Source: Pinus tabuliformis (taxonomy: Eukaryota; Streptophyta; Pinopsida; Pinales; Pinaceae). Taken from it: a DNA stretch of 64,000 bases. The DNA is taken from assembly GCA_031772625.1 (NCBI GenBank), contig CM062804.1, forward strand, positions 276,055,174 to 276,119,173, read 5' to 3'. Below the pieces are notes generated by a model. It was given only the letters and a program-made list of their open reading frames with translations. It was not told the origin of the DNA and ran no database searches. Below are positions 12,639 to 24,831 of this stretch, one piece after another. Position 1 is the stretch's first letter. Each line of letters begins with the position of its first letter. Position numbers and translations under genes: made by a program.

Positions 12639-13711
12639 AACCAACCTCCCACTCCCATAGAAATTGATGAGTTGAGGAAAGAATCTAGGAGTATTTCTTG
12701 GACTGACTTATTCCATGTTGACTCAAGTCCAGAACATGTAAAGATTGTAGAGTTTAGCCCATCGAGAACTTTAAAGATCAACCCTTCTCTCTTGGCAAAA
12801 TAGGAAGAACAATTGTCTAATGTGTTGAGGGAACACCTGGAAGCTCTTTCTTAGGATTATAAGGAAATGAACGGTGTACATCCCTCAATTGGTATTCATC
12901 ATATTTACATCAAGGAGGGATGCAAGCCTGTGCACCAACCCTAGAGAAGGATGAAGTCGACTCTTACGGACATTGTGAAAGAAAAATTACAAAAGATGTT
13001 GGATGCAGATTTCATATACCCCATTTTAGATAGTGAGTGACTGTCACATCTTTTTTTAGTTCACAAGAAGAATAAGAAGTGGAGAATCCATGTGGATTAC
13101 TGAGAACTTAACAAGGCTATAAAGAAGGACCATTTTTCTTTTCCCTTCATTTACCAAGTCCTAAATTTCCTTGTAGGGAAGAAATTATTATCCTTCCTGG
13201 ATGGATTTAGTGTATACAACCAAATCTAGATCAACCTTGAAGAACAAGATAAGACCACATTTACATGTCCTTGTGGTGCCTTTTCCTATAGAGTTCTCCA
13301 TTTGGTTTGTGCAATGCCGTTTCTACGTTCCAAAGGGAAGTTCTGGGTATTTTTGCTGAACTTGTTCATGACTCTATTGAAATATACATGGATGATTTCA
13401 CTCATTATGGATGTGACTTCCATGAATCTCTCCAATCTGTGTAAGATCTTGAAGAAATGTATTGAAATGAATCTCTCATTGAACCTTAAGAGATGTGAAT
13501 TCTTAATGAATGAATGGACTATCCTTGGCCGTTCCATATCTAAGGAAGGGATACAGGTTGACACAAAATAAGACTTCCATCATCAAAAGGGTCCCTACCG
13601 CTCTAAAGAAAAGATATGTCAGGAGCTTCTTTGGATTAGATGGGTATTATACAAGATTCATCAAAGACTTTAGTAATGTGGCCTCACCTTTGTTTGGATT
13701 ATTGGCAAAGG
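12639..13711 (+). pseudogene. Element T reverse transcriptase (5' part of the pol core)
   Basis: Stop-riddled but readable gypsy RT: the entry LTDIVKEKLQKMLDADFIYP, the finger block HKKNKKWRIHVDY, the palm motif LLSFLDGFSVYNQI (motif A aspartate; a stop follows) and, in another frame, IYMDDFTHYGCDF (YMDD catalytic box near 13379-13415). The thumb region with RCEFLMNEWTILG follows near 13492. At 13711 the gene is cut by element N; the RNase H that should follow begins at 47650, after a second copy of the AAAGG target site. The enzyme would copy element RNA into DNA. Several stops and shifts rule out activity. Confidence 0.85.
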
Positions 13712-15943
13712 TGATGAGGCTAGGTATTGCAACAAGAATGTTGCAACTCCCAAGGCTACTGACTTTAATTATCAACCCGGGGTTTGTACAAACTTAAGAG
13801 GTGTCAGACCTATATGTGCGGCATACAATGTGTCCTTCCTTTGCTGTCATGATGTAATGGAGTGCATGTACTAAAGTCAAAGCCTAAACTAATTGTAGAA
13901 AATAAAATGTTCAAAATGGAACCTTAACCTATTGCAAGAACGAAAGTACAAGAAAAGAGATGGAAATTCAATGATAAATTATCATGAACTAAATGCTATT
14001 ATCTAAGAATGGAAGTAAGAAGCATCAAACATCACTAATGTGTAAGTAAAGGGACTGAATAAATCTATTTTTGTCTTTTTGTCTTTTCATGCAAAATCAA
14101 GTATGCAAACTAATTTCTTTTGCTGATGTGGCAGGAACATTAAGGATGTTGGAGGTTGGATGGAAGGGTTAGGAGATGGTTGGATGGTGTGGGAGGCCCT
14201 TGGGAGGCTTTTGGTGACTTCCTAGAGGTTTTCCATCAATTCGGCCTCAAAACAGGCCATTTCAAGAAAGCCTACAGGACGTACTAGAAACCTATAGGAT
14301 GATCCTGTAGGAATTACACTAAACCTACAGGATACAACTGAGAGAAAAATGTGAGGTGTTGGAGGTGATGGAAGGCTTAGGGAAGGTGGTAGATGGGTGG
14401 AATGGAGTGATAAAATGCCTAGGATCACTCAGAACTCAAAACCAAAGTTGGGAGATGGATGGATTTGCTCAAAAAGCTTGGAGAAGTTTCCTTGTGAAAT
14501 GATGAAATTGGTGAGGGTTTAATGACCAAGAAAATCAAATCAAAATTTGATGGGATAATTTTTTTATTAACTAGGATGCCTTAGGTCCCTATTCCAAGTG
14601 GAATCACTCAAAAATACCTTTGTTAACCCATGCAAAAAAAATAAAAAACATTACTAGTTGAAAATGTAGAAATTCGAGAACTAGTGAGCTAGTAAATCTA
14701 AAAAAATGCTTAACCAAATCAAGTGAAAAATCAATGGGTATTTTATTTTATGAACTAGAATGTTTTTGTGATATAATTCAAGTGGAATCAATTCGATTGA
14801 AGCTTGTCAGCATGCTCTAGAAAAAAGAAGAAATTTACTATTTTTTGCTAAAAATGAGGTCCAACAATCTAGATTTGGGAATAAGAAGACTAATCCAAGC
14901 AATTCAATGATTCCTATGAACTTCCAAAGCTTTTCAAAGGATGAAATAATGCTTGTGATTCTGGAAAAGAACTTACATAAACCAATTAACTCAATCCTAC
15001 AACAAGAAATCATTAATTCTAAATACAGAAATAGAAAGGTATAAAAAAAAGAGATGTATGCGAATATGCAATGAAAAGAGGGAAAGAAAATGATACAAAA
15101 GGGCTTTGAGGTTCTTAGGATGGCCAAGCTCAAGGAAAATCAGAGACCTATGGAGGAGAACAAGATTTAGAAGCTGAACATGACACCAATCTTCATTATT
15201 TTCATCAATTCTAGAATTACATCCCTGCAAGAAAATACAATGGAGCTGAAAAAATAAAAGCTCTCTCCCCAATAACACTAATGAAAATCTCCCTCTAGAG
15301 GAAAATTCGACTTGGTACTTATACAAAATGATTAGGAATCATTACCCATGAATAGAGGAAGCTTTCCCCACCAAAATCCCTTGATTAGTGAATCTAGTCC
15401 CCAATACTAGGAATTTGAATTAAATGGCAGGGAACACATTCCTAGATTTTCTCAATCATTCCCTAGAGGAAAATTCCAATAGGTACTTATAAAAAATGAT
15501 TAAGAATCATTCCCCATGAATGGAGGAAGGTTTCCCCACCGAAATCCCTCGATTAGTGGATCTGATCCCTTGATTAATGGAACACATTCCTAGATTTTCT
15601 CAATCATTGGAGTTCGACAATTTGCGCCATAATTCCATAATATATTGTTGACTTTATTATTTATTATTGATCCTCCAGTATTAGGGAACACGTCCCTAAA
15701 TTATCTCCTCCTCCAACTCTCCATAATTTTCCCAATATTCTCATAATATTCCACAAAAATAAATAATATTAAGCACAAATATTCAATTATTCATAACCTT
15801 TCTAATGAATATATTAAGGTTAAAAATAAATTATCTAATGCAAAAAGAGAGGTTTAATGTGCTGAAGGATGGTCATATGCCTTAATTTATGTTTTAAATT
15901 AGAGGCATGGGCCTTAATTTATGTCTAATTTAGAGGCCCATCA
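13712..15943 (-). mobile_element. Element N 3' LTR (2,232 bp)
   Basis: It aligns along its length with 45389-47649, with many small differences, so N is not recent. The left neighbour AAAGG is one half of the TSD. The LTR contains several CCTACAGGA/TCCTGTAGG words (14269-14334) and no coding frame of interest. Confidence 0.92.
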
Positions 15944-17990
15944 TACCCTCCTGCTGAAAGTGTTGATCATCCTCTTAGTAACTTAGTGACCTCATTGTAC
16001 CTCATCCATGGCCCTGGTGGCCTCTCTCTTATGCATTAAGAATCTTGACTATAAGCTCTGCAAGGACAAGCCCAAGAACATATTTGTTTAAAGAAAAATC
16101 ATTGTTTCTTGATGATTTTTCTTGAGACCATTAGCTTGCTTTCTTTCCCTTATTCAAGATGAGTTCTTGAATATTTTTTTAGTTTGACAAGGTCTTCCAC
16201 ACCCTTATCAACCATCTGCTACCATCTTTAGCCATTTCAACACCTCCTGTAGGATTTCTGGGTCACTGTAATTCATATGGGATCATCTTGTAGAAAACAC
16301 AGTCCCTTCGTAAACTGAAGTAAAGGAGTTTAAAAAATGACAAAAATGGTGGAGGAATGAATGGTAATGAGTGGTAAAATAAAAATGTGAGTGATAGGGG
16401 TCTCTTTGTGATCCTCCATTGCTCTTTGACTATCCTTCTTGTTGACCTGCAAATGGAAATTTCATGAAAATGGAGAGGATGCTCTCTTTGTTTTTTTTTC
16501 AAGAATGAAATGGGATGGATGAATGATGAAGAGATAGTGAATATGAAGTGGATGGAGGGCTTGAAGTGCTGTTGTGACCTTGGCCTTTGAAAAAATTTCT
16601 TCTTTTAATTGCTGTCCTCATTCCTTGAAATCATCACCCTTCATAATTTGACTTTTCAACATTGCATGAGTGAAGGACTGAGTTGCAATCAACCAGTTAC
16701 AGGCAGATGAGACTGCTGACCCATCCTTAGCTTATAAAACCTCATTTCTCATGCGTTGACAACAAATTTCTAACTATAATATGCTCAAGAGAAGAGGTTA
16801 AGAATATTGCATACCTGTACCTACCTGATGGTTATTGGAGAGACATGCATGCTACTGCTGAGTTGATGTTGGTGTGTAGGTGTTGGATGGTGATGTTGAT
16901 GATCCTGATGTTGCTGCTAAGCTCTCGAGGAGCTTCTTTGACCTCTGGATCTCCTTTAGAACTACTCATTGCCAATCCTGTAGGTGTTGTTCTATATCCT
17001 GTAGGTTTACAGCACATCGACTTGTTTTGTCCATATGTCCCAAACGGTAGATTGGATTGAGCTAAACTTTTTTAAGCTTGTTGCCATCATCATTATGCAC
17101 CTCCCCATAGAAATATTTTGGTCAACGGATGCACAGATCTCAAGAAAAACTACAAATGGCTAAAGGTGATGGAGGCTAATTTCTTGGAAACTGTGCTTTG
17201 GAATTTGTTGAAATTGCTTGGGCATGCTACCATCATCCATATGCATCTCCCCATGAAATAACATTTTAAATGGATGCATGGATACTGAGAAAATGCAAAA
17301 ATGGTCGAAGGTGATGGAGGTCAATTTCTTGGAAACTGTGCACTAGAATTTGCTGAAATTTCTTGAGCATGTTACCATCATCCATATGCATCTCCCCTGG
17401 AAACAACTTCACAAATGGATGCACGATTGTCAAGTTATTGCAAAAACAAATTCCCGCTCTATGTATTTTTGTATTGTGTAGTAAAATAGAGCATCCTGTA
17501 GTTTTTTAGGACATCAAGAAAAATGAGTGGTAGAAGCTTGAGAATTATGGGTGGATGGTGAAAATAGATGAAGGTGATGGATTGGCATGGCCTTAGCCTT
17601 GTTGGAGCATTTCAACAAAGTAGGAGAAAGTCAAAATTTGACTTCTTTTGACTAGGCTCGACCAATTTTCCTTTTGGTACCAACTTGTTCTTGTTGCTTG
17701 CAGATGTTGGAGAGTACATGCATGCATGGAGCAAGGATTCTTTTATTTTTTCTCTTTTCTTTTCTTCTAGGCCTACTAGCCACCTAAATGAGGTTTTCAA
17801 CTAGTAGGTTTTCCTAAGCACCTCAAAGGAGGTTCACCTAGGATCTTCTTTTTTCCTCCTTTTTCTTTTTTCGCAACCCATTGACCGCCTCATGGAGGTT
17901 TTCAATCAATGAGCCAATCTGAGGCGCCTCAAACGAGGTTTTCACCTGAGATATTTATTTTTTCCTCATATTTTTCATTTTGTTTTTTCC
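15944..17990 (-). other. Element N 3' non-coding region
   Basis: No recognisable protein on either strand. On the minus strand the region 17780-17960 holds GAAAACCTC-type repeats with GAGGCGCC-like words, a pattern seen after the gene region in many Tat/Athila-type elements and also in T at 49580-49700. This is where pol would be expected to end, but pol itself is missing. Confidence 0.55.
17085..17420. repeat. Tandem repeat of about 150 bp, 2-3 copies, in N
   Basis: Two full copies and one partial copy of a unit containing CATCATCCATATGCATCTCC, then GGATGCA, then GGTGATGGAGG and TTTCTTGGAAACTGTGC. Copies start near 17085, 17225 and 17372. The array is in the non-coding tail of N. Confidence 0.75.
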
Positions 17991-18716
17991 TTTTTATTTT
18001 ACACTACCCTATTTGAAAAACAAAATCACTTTCAAGTATAAGAATACTTCCAATGGAGCCATGTGCACATCAAGATGACAGACAAAATGATGTGGAGGCT
18101 TGAAATGTATGCTTTGACATTTACTTGGATTTCAAAGACAAAATGATTTGACTTTGAAAGGATCAAGCATAGTTGAGGAAGAGAGTGATGTTACAACTTA
18201 GTGATTGTCTGGAACCATATTTTAATATAGTTGTGATGTCCCTAGTCTACTTGCTGATTTGGATAATCTTGGATGTCTTCCTCTTCTGTGACCTTCAAAT
18301 ATTCCTCTTTTTGCTGATTTTTCTCTTGAACACATGGAGGATTTGATGGCAACCATGAGGGAGCTTTCTCGATCTCTAATTTTGTTATTTTCTCTTCATC
18401 AAATGCAGCCCGTGATCCTTTGGTATTCTCATTTTAATCTTCATCTTCTGGATATGTTTCTTCATTGATATCAAGAAAATATCTCTTTTGCAATACTCTT
18501 CCTGAGTTATGGTGAATACCATTGATCTCAAGAGGATATTTTTGGAAGTGTTGTACCTTAGCATTGTAAGTGGGTTGAGGTACTTCAAGGTGTGGGTTTG
18601 GAAATGGTGGTACAGGTATTTGAGTGGGAGTGTATATTTGGGATGGATGTGGATGGGATTGTGGTTGTGGTGGAGATGAATGGTAAGGATAACATGGATG
18701 TGGATGGGATTGTAGT
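17991..18716 (-). pseudogene. Element N gag, C-terminal proline-rich part
   Basis: On the minus strand from 18716 the sequence encodes a proline/histidine-rich segment (PPQPQSHPHPSQIYTPTQIP, then PHLEVPQPTYNAKVQHFQ) typical of the linker that follows the gag helices in this group; an acidic segment (EETYPEDED) follows, and the sequence decays into stops below about 18400. The upstream part of the gag is at 40256-40753 and 44789-45130, separated by the insertions of M and C. No zinc knuckle or protease could be identified. The join to 40256 is inferred from order and frame style, because M has lost the end of its 3' LTR and shows no TSD. Confidence 0.55.
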
Positions 18717-19349
18717 TGTTTGATCCAACATCATCCTCCCAGCTTCAATCCTTCTTCATCTCATGAAATAGCAAGATCACACCAACAATACAATGCTCCT
18801 TCCTTAATTACAAACTATTAACACTTCCTTGCAATTCACGATATTCCAGCCCCTAGATCTTTTGAATTGGAGATCCATTTTTAGATGTGTGCAAGGGTGT
18901 GAGTCATCCATGGGGCTTGATTAGTTTCATTCAACTTGTTACAATTGGTTCCAGTTGGAGATTTCTCAGATCCCTTATTCATCCTAGGGCGAATTCAGAG
19001 AGGCAAGTGGCACAGGAGTAGTTTCTAGAAGATTCCATGAGAAACCATCTAGCAAACTGTCTCAGACATTTATCCATCCTTGCCCATCACACCCTATAGA
19101 AGGCCTAATCAGTATGCATTGCACCTTGACAGTGTACCACTTAGTATGCATCACACCTTGCCAGTGGAGTAGCCAGTATGGTTTAATTTAGGCCATTTCT
19201 GGATGGTTTCTCAGGTGGAACTTTTGGGCAATGATGTATTCATATGACTGTGTTCCTTTAGGGCATGAAACAACTCTTTTAGGGGTTGATGAGCCCTATT
19301 TTATTGACATATAAGTTTGGGGTTGATGTTCCCAAATATGTCTACAACA
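18717..19349 (-). mobile_element. Element M 3' LTR, truncated (633 bp)
   Basis: Begins TGTTGTAGACATATTTGGG at 19349 (minus) and aligns well with 40255-39623. It then stops at 18717, where N gag sequence begins, whereas the 5' LTR continues about 390 bp more to its primer site. The LTR start resembles that of O (TGTTATAGACATTTTTG). Confidence 0.8.
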
Positions 19350-19363
19350 GTTTCCCCCTAAAG
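19350..19363 (-). other. Element M polypurine tract
   Basis: The minus strand reads CTTTAGGGGGAAAC immediately before the LTR TGTTG. It matches the tract of O at 32286-32299 exactly, which ties the two elements together. Confidence 0.9.
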
Positions 19364-21651
19364 CATGAAGTCGTAAATACTGATGTTGGGTGAAATGCTT
19401 TATCATGAGGATCCGAAGTTTCGAACTGGAAGGTGACTTGCATAAGTTACAATACAATACATCATCATAATATAATTTTCATGATCTAGCTGAGTGAGGC
19501 ATTCCCATGCTCAACTTTATAAATTCATTTCATGTACATAGATGAGATAGTTGTCTGCAGATGCAGACTGGTGATTCTTCAGATATAGAGTCATCATCCA
19601 TGGTTAGGAGGACCATCTGTGTAGAGCCTTTGCACATTTGATGTTTTTATGTCCCTAAATATATCACAGCTTGGATGGATGAAACTAGATCCGGGGTCTT
19701 CAAATTCATTCAATCATCGCTCGATGTACAAGTCAATCCATGTGAAGAGATGTTTTGAAGTTGAACATGGAAAGACATCACTTGATTACCAGCCAATGAT
19801 GTAAGCTGTTAACAGATGTGAGAGGAATCACTGATAATGATAATGACCCTCGAGGTACTACAGTACAATTCACGTGGTGTGAATATATGGTTTGATGTCA
19901 AACACCACGCAAAATCTTTCGGTCAAAGGTCATTGATGTCAACCTGTCGCTGAAAGTGAGAAACTTGATATTGATGTATGCAAGCTTCAAAGCACTGAAA
20001 GGGTTGTTTCTAAGTCAACTTCTTGGATAATGAACTGATGTCAAAAAGAAGTGACTCGTCGTAGGAGGGCCTTGATGTATTCCACATCTATGACATGAAG
20101 TGAAGCAAATGATTTCTGGAGGTGAAAATGAACTGACGACACAAGGTTCAGGAATGGCGGTCATGAAAAAAATGAAGGTTGGAGGTATTACAATGGATGA
20201 GACATTAACTGGATGGTGGTTTCTCAACTAAATAACTTCTCTTGTACATGTCGAAGACACTGAGATGAATTGGTAGCGTTAACCCCAAAAGATGGATGGT
20301 ATGAAAGACCAATGGTGAGATGACTGGTGAATGGAATAACCCAACTCGACTTAATGATGGTGATGAAGTGAAAGTGTCATGTTCAAGAGAAACCTACTAC
20401 CATAAATTCTTCAAGTTTCTTTTCCCCAGTCACTTTTGACTAGTACCTCTTTATTTTTGTCAAGCTTGAGGAGGATAACATATGCTTGTTCTATAATTCG
20501 CCCTTCAGAAAACTTGTCACTATTTAATGTTTTAACGAGTCTAGCGACAGTGAAACTCGGACTCGTCTTGATGGACAAATTTGTCACTATTGTTTTAACG
20601 AGTTTAATGAAAAGGATAACTCGGTCCTTTTAATGTTTAGAGAGTTTGAAAAGGGACGAAAAGAAAACTCCACCAGTTATTTTTCATAAAATAATCCCTT
20701 AGGTTAGAAAAACGATAAAATAATATAGGAGGGATGACATTTCCAATACTTTAACGAGCTGAAAACGACAAGCACTTGACAATATTTTCATATTTAACGA
20801 GTCTGAAAAGGGTTTAAAGAGGACTCAATTTTGAGGAACGAGTGGTGTCTAAGGTAGCAACTGGTTCTAGTGATTTTGGAACTTCTCCAAACATGATGAT
20901 CTCTGTGAAGATGCTGGCTAATAATACCACTCAACGCAACTGTTCCTCAAAAAGGGTAAAACAATCAAGTGGAAGCGTATGATCGGCCGAAGAGATGGTG
21001 GTGATGAGATGTACACAACCAAGGCTCAAAAGGCTGATAGAATGGCAATCACAAAGGTTAATTACTTGTAAATGGGTTCATTTTTTGACAAGCTTGAACC
21101 ATGGGGAACTATGCTTGGATTCGGTTTCATTTTTACACAAGCTTGAAATGAAGAAACTATGCTTGACTTCAGTTTCATTTTTACACAAGCTCGAAATGAA
21201 GAAACTATGCTTGAAGTTAGTTTCATTTTTACACAAGCTTGAAATGACAAAAATATGCTTGAAAAAAGGTTTGCATGCCCCCAGCATGATAAAAGGGAGA
21301 GTCTCTTGTAACCAGATGGAAGTCACTACGGTGAGGTAGGACAGTTTCGTCCAGAATAGACAAAACACCTCTTTGGCTTCGTCCAGAATAGACAAAGGTG
21401 AATGATGTGTCAGACCAATCACATAACCTACAGGGAAACTTATCTTTACAACTAGGTGCATGCCCCCTAAGCTTCATTACACTCACCAGACTACTCATGG
21501 TTATCAGGTGGATGGAATGAAGGTTCAATTGATACCGTTGATGCAAATGGACCATTTAGGGATGGTGATTGAGTTGGAGTTATGCTTGGACCGGGAAATG
21601 AAAGCTAGTCAATGGTGACAATTTTTCCTTCATGCGGGAATTACACATCAC
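19364..21651 (-). other. Element M long non-coding tail
   Basis: About 2.3 kb between the protease-like frame and the polypurine tract, with no protein-like frame. It aligns in patches with O 29740-32285 (for instance around 19700-20500 against 31560-31960). It holds dispersed TTTAACGAG words (near 20531, 20591, 20751 and 20797) and a 48-bp tandem array. RT, RNase H and integrase are missing, as in O. Confidence 0.7.
21088..21262. repeat. 48-bp tandem repeat in M, about 3.6 copies
   Basis: Units of about 48 bp, each with ACACAAGCTTGAAATGAAG then AACTATGCTTGA and AGTTTCATTTTT, start near 21088, 21135, 21183 and 21231. Frames across it on both strands are repeat artefacts. O has an array of a related 51-bp unit at the matching place (30288-30490). 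Confidence 0.9.
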
Positions 21652-22050
21652 TCAAAAGAGTGTCAAAACAATAGCTTCCATGTTATAAACATAGTCATGC
21701 CCAAGAAGTAAATTGTAGTCTAAAGGTCCTGGGACTACCATCATGTTCAGATAGATAGTTTTCCTTCCCAAAGTAATAGGTAATTTAGGAAGGATCCCAA
21801 ACAGTCGACTAGTTCCTTTGTTAAAGCCTAACACATTCTGTGTAACAGGTATAAGAGATGGTGAACCAAGCGCCTTCCAAGTAGTTGAGAAAAGAATACT
21901 CACTGATGCACCTTCATCTATAATAGTGCCAGACATGATCATTTTACAAACTTGTACTATGATCCAGAAAGGTACATAAGAAGGAAGGCAGGATCTTGCT
22001 AGTTGATTCAAATCAAAGGAAGTGACTAGACTACTTGGAGGGGGTACCAA
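21652..22050 (-). pseudogene. Element M retropepsin-like domain
   Basis: The minus-strand frame of 132 codons carries GTIIDEGASVSILFSTTWKA, where D-E-G-A-S takes the place of the usual D-S/T-G-A. It then has the flap-like GTSRLFGILPKLPITLG and the C-terminal VPGPLDYNLLLGHDYVY block, which corresponds to the I-L-G-R/H-D element of plant gypsy proteases. The same domain in O is at about 29200-29530 (IIDEGASMSILSSIAWKALG). Nothing like RT follows. The frame ends at 21652 in a stop. Known members with this signature are Tat/Ogre-type elements; whether D-E-G is catalytically active is not known from the sequence. Confidence 0.75.
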
Positions 22051-22349
22051 ATAAATGGGAGAATTAACCCCTTGAGTTACTAGAATTGGAGGGTTTTCCT
22101 CTTGTCTAGATGGAGCAGGCGAATCACCCCTAAGTTCGTTAGAATCCGAAGTAACAAAAATAACTTGAACGGTACCTTAGCTGAAGGTGAAATTGGGTCA
22201 ATTGTCACCTCGACCTATTGACTCGGGTCAGGTATAGACTCATAAGGTTCACATTTAGAGGGAGTGGTTTCAACCGATGGTTGATTTAAGTCAGTCAATT
22301 TTTCAACTGGTGAAGGAGTTAGGGAGAGTTTCTTGTAACCAGATGGGAG

Positions 22350-23069
22350 TCACTGTAGTGAAGCAGGATGTTTATCTAACACTCTTTTGGATTCATCCAA
22401 AAAGGGACAAAGGTGAAGGGAATGGTTACCTTCACATAACCTACAAGAAACCTTAACTTTTCTCCTCTGTCCATGAACCTTACTATCACTAGTTGAAGGT
22501 GTGTTACCAACATGATCTCTAGAAGTTGATGACACAGGATGGTGTGAACAAGGAGACCATTCTTTCAAGATTCGAAGAAAGCAAGGACAATCTCGATGAA
22601 AATGGTCTCCCGTACAAATTATGCATGGAAATTTGGGTTTGGGAAGTTTAATGGGTGGATTTTCATTAGATGATGCATTCAAAGCAATGGTTGCTTGGTT
22701 GTCCCCTTGCTGAATTGGCTTCTTCTTCTTCTTCTCCTTCCCTTTCTTCTTCTTCTCAGCCACCTGGTTACTAGTATCACTACTTTCACCAAGTGAAGAG
22801 GAAGAAGGGGAGGGAGAAACAAATGAGGAAGAAGGCAAAGGGTTAATTTTAGGTTCAACTAAAGGTGTCCTCGATTACGGAGAAATCACGACATTTTGAA
22901 CCACAGAGGTTGAAAACAGCCATACTAGCACGCCAATGGTAATTCCCGAAAGGGACAATGTAGCCATATAAGGAGCACCAATATTTACCCAAGAAGGAAA
23001 AGGACTAGGACTCCCCTCAAAAGGGATTCCTTGATCAGTGGAATCCGGATTCGTCACCATATGTCTCAA
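22350..23069 (-). pseudogene. Element M gag-like frame with twin zinc knuckles
   Basis: On the minus strand two adjoining open stretches form one coding region. 23069-22875 encodes a hydrophobic block (STDQGIPFEGSPSPFPSW, then GAPYMATLSLSGITIGV). 22838-22350 encodes a serine-rich segment, a lysine-rich run (EKKKKGKEKKKKK) and two zinc-knuckle-like motifs: CIICTGDHFHRDC and CRLCEGNHSLHLC. Both have the spacing CX2CX3HX4C, one residue shorter between C2 and H than a standard retroviral knuckle. Such basic and knuckle modules bind element RNA. Stops separate it from the protease-like frame. O encodes the same protein at 28150-29728. Confidence 0.75.
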
Positions 23070-23720
23070 TCTAAGATCAACTAAGGAACATGGATGTTAT
23101 TTCGAATTCAATTAATTTTGATGACACTTGGACACAACTTTGCTTTTTGAGTTTTTAATAGTCAAGAAAAAGCTAAAGATGACTCTAGTCTCCTTCAATT
23201 TTTAATGAGCCTGAAAGGACAAGTGCTCAGATGGACCTTTTCTTTTAAAGAGTCGAAAAGGAACGAAAGTGACTACTCTTGAAAATCTAGACAAAGGGAT
23301 TACCAAACCAATCGCAAAACTACAATATACACCTTGTTGATAAATTAAAGAGAAATTAACAAGGACTTATGTACAATAGTCAATCTTCCTGAATGTTGTG
23401 TTCAGTGCATTGTGATCAATAAGGCGGTAGACTCAGCTTCCTATGGATAAAGGATATAAGCCTATTGTAGTCTCCTAATATATACGCGACGGTACGGGGA
23501 GCACAAGTCCATGCTAGCACGTGTCGTAACGAGGAGGAGGAATCACCAAACCTTCAATGAAAACGATAGCCACTAGTTTTAATGACGCTGGAACACGTCT
23601 CTAGCCTAGACCTCTAGATATGTTGCATTAATTTCCAAAGCATTCTTAGGTTCATTGAAATTTATTTTAAAGTTGATCTTGTTTAGAGTTTTCATTTCAA
23701 TGGTTCACCGCGTGATGATG
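23070..23720 (-). other. Element M leader, part 2
   Basis: Non-coding leader that continues from 38116 once P is removed. It aligns with O 27570-28100, including GGTCTAGGCTAGAGACGTGTTCC-like sequence near 23600. The last five bases before P (ATCTG, 23721-23725) are one copy of P's target-site duplication. Confidence 0.7.
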
Positions 23721-23725
23721 ATCTG

Positions 23726-24447
23726 TGTTATCACTCAGGTTGTTCCTAAGCTCCTCAAAGGGAATACGGCCGAGGTGACCACTAACCAATCTTTTAGCTG
23801 CAGGTCCTAGCCTACCTGCAACTAGAGAGGGCTCTCTCTTTATGATTTAACTTTGTTTTGGTGTAATTTTAGGCTAGTTGTGATGCACATGGTTTTGTTT
23901 CAGATTTGGTTGGATGATGATTTCAGCCATAATTGGTATGCAGTTTTAGAACAGTCTAAACTATTGGGCAATGGAGTCAATGGTGGTGTACTGCTAAAAG
24001 TGTTTCATGGAAAAATGTAATGCTACAGAGCCAGATAGGCATCTATGGAACAATCCTTGAAATCTGAGATATGATGGCATGAATCAGGGAATGAAAGATA
24101 TTCAAGTATCTTTCACTATGCTGATAGAGGGAAAGTGTGAGAATATTATCTATGAGCAATTAAGAATTCCTAAACAACATTCATAATGAGAGAATTAGTG
24201 CAAACATGAGCAATCAAGAATTCATATTTATGACCAATTCTGAGGAAAACATAGTTAGAAACAGAGATTGAGCAGAGGGTGCATTCAAGCAAGTCCTGAG
24301 CTATTCTTTCTTTTCTGTTACTAAGATCATGAAACACATGTGAAATTTGCAAACAAAGAAAAGACTAAACATGGTTTAGGAAAACTTATTGTTCCGTTAA
24401 ACGACACAGGAATTTTGTAGCATAATACAGTTGATTACTTTCACATC
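23726..24447 (-). mobile_element. Inverted U5 segment standing in for P's 5' LTR (722 bp)
   Basis: This is the reverse complement of 37388-38110, the last 723 bp of P's own 3' LTR, with only scattered differences. The match stops at GATGTGAAAGTAA (37388), about 100 bp downstream of the likely transcription start, and is followed at once by AT and the primer site. U3 and the first part of R are absent. It therefore lacks a promoter in the direction of P's genes. Confidence 0.9.
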
Positions 24448-24449
24448 AT

Positions 24450-24466
24450 TGGTGACTCCGCTGGGG
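24450..24466 (+). other. Element P primer binding site (tRNA-Arg type)
   Basis: TGGTGACTCCGCTGGGG differs in one base from O's TGGCGACTCCGCTGGGG and matches the primer class (tRNA-Arg) used by Ogre/Tat elements. It is preceded by AT, the remainder of the usual AAT spacer. Confidence 0.85.
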
Positions 24467-24831
24467 ATTTGAATAAATGTTTGTTACTATTGTCTATTTT
24501 CTAAAACTACAGATGGAGCCTGAAGTTAGCCAAATAGCCTTTGAAACTGTTTTTGCTTTCCATTTACAAGAGTAAATAAAAGCTACTTCAGTCAATCTCC
24601 AGCCTAGTTTTAGTATTTAAACAACTGTCCCAAAGGTTTAATCAGTTTCCCTGTTTCAAACTCATCTGAAGGAAATTCAAGCTCCTATTTTTATTAACTT
24701 CCTCTTTCTTCAAAATGTTTTACAAGTTTAGATCTGATCTCTGATGGTGGACAGGGATTAGACATACCAAGGTTAAAATCATCCACCTGGCGACTCCACA
24801 TCACTTTCACAATCAAGACTCCACTGAGGAA

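Noticed and set aside
18717..19349. M as an element with a 633-bp LTR at both ends
   Set aside because: The right copy continues 390 bp to a primer-site-like sequence and an end like that of O; flanking pentamers do not match for the 633-bp reading.
21062..21555. Overlapping small proteins with repeats SSFQACVKMKL and SLCKNETE
   Set aside because: They come from the 48-bp tandem array of M read in different frames; the matching region in O is not open.
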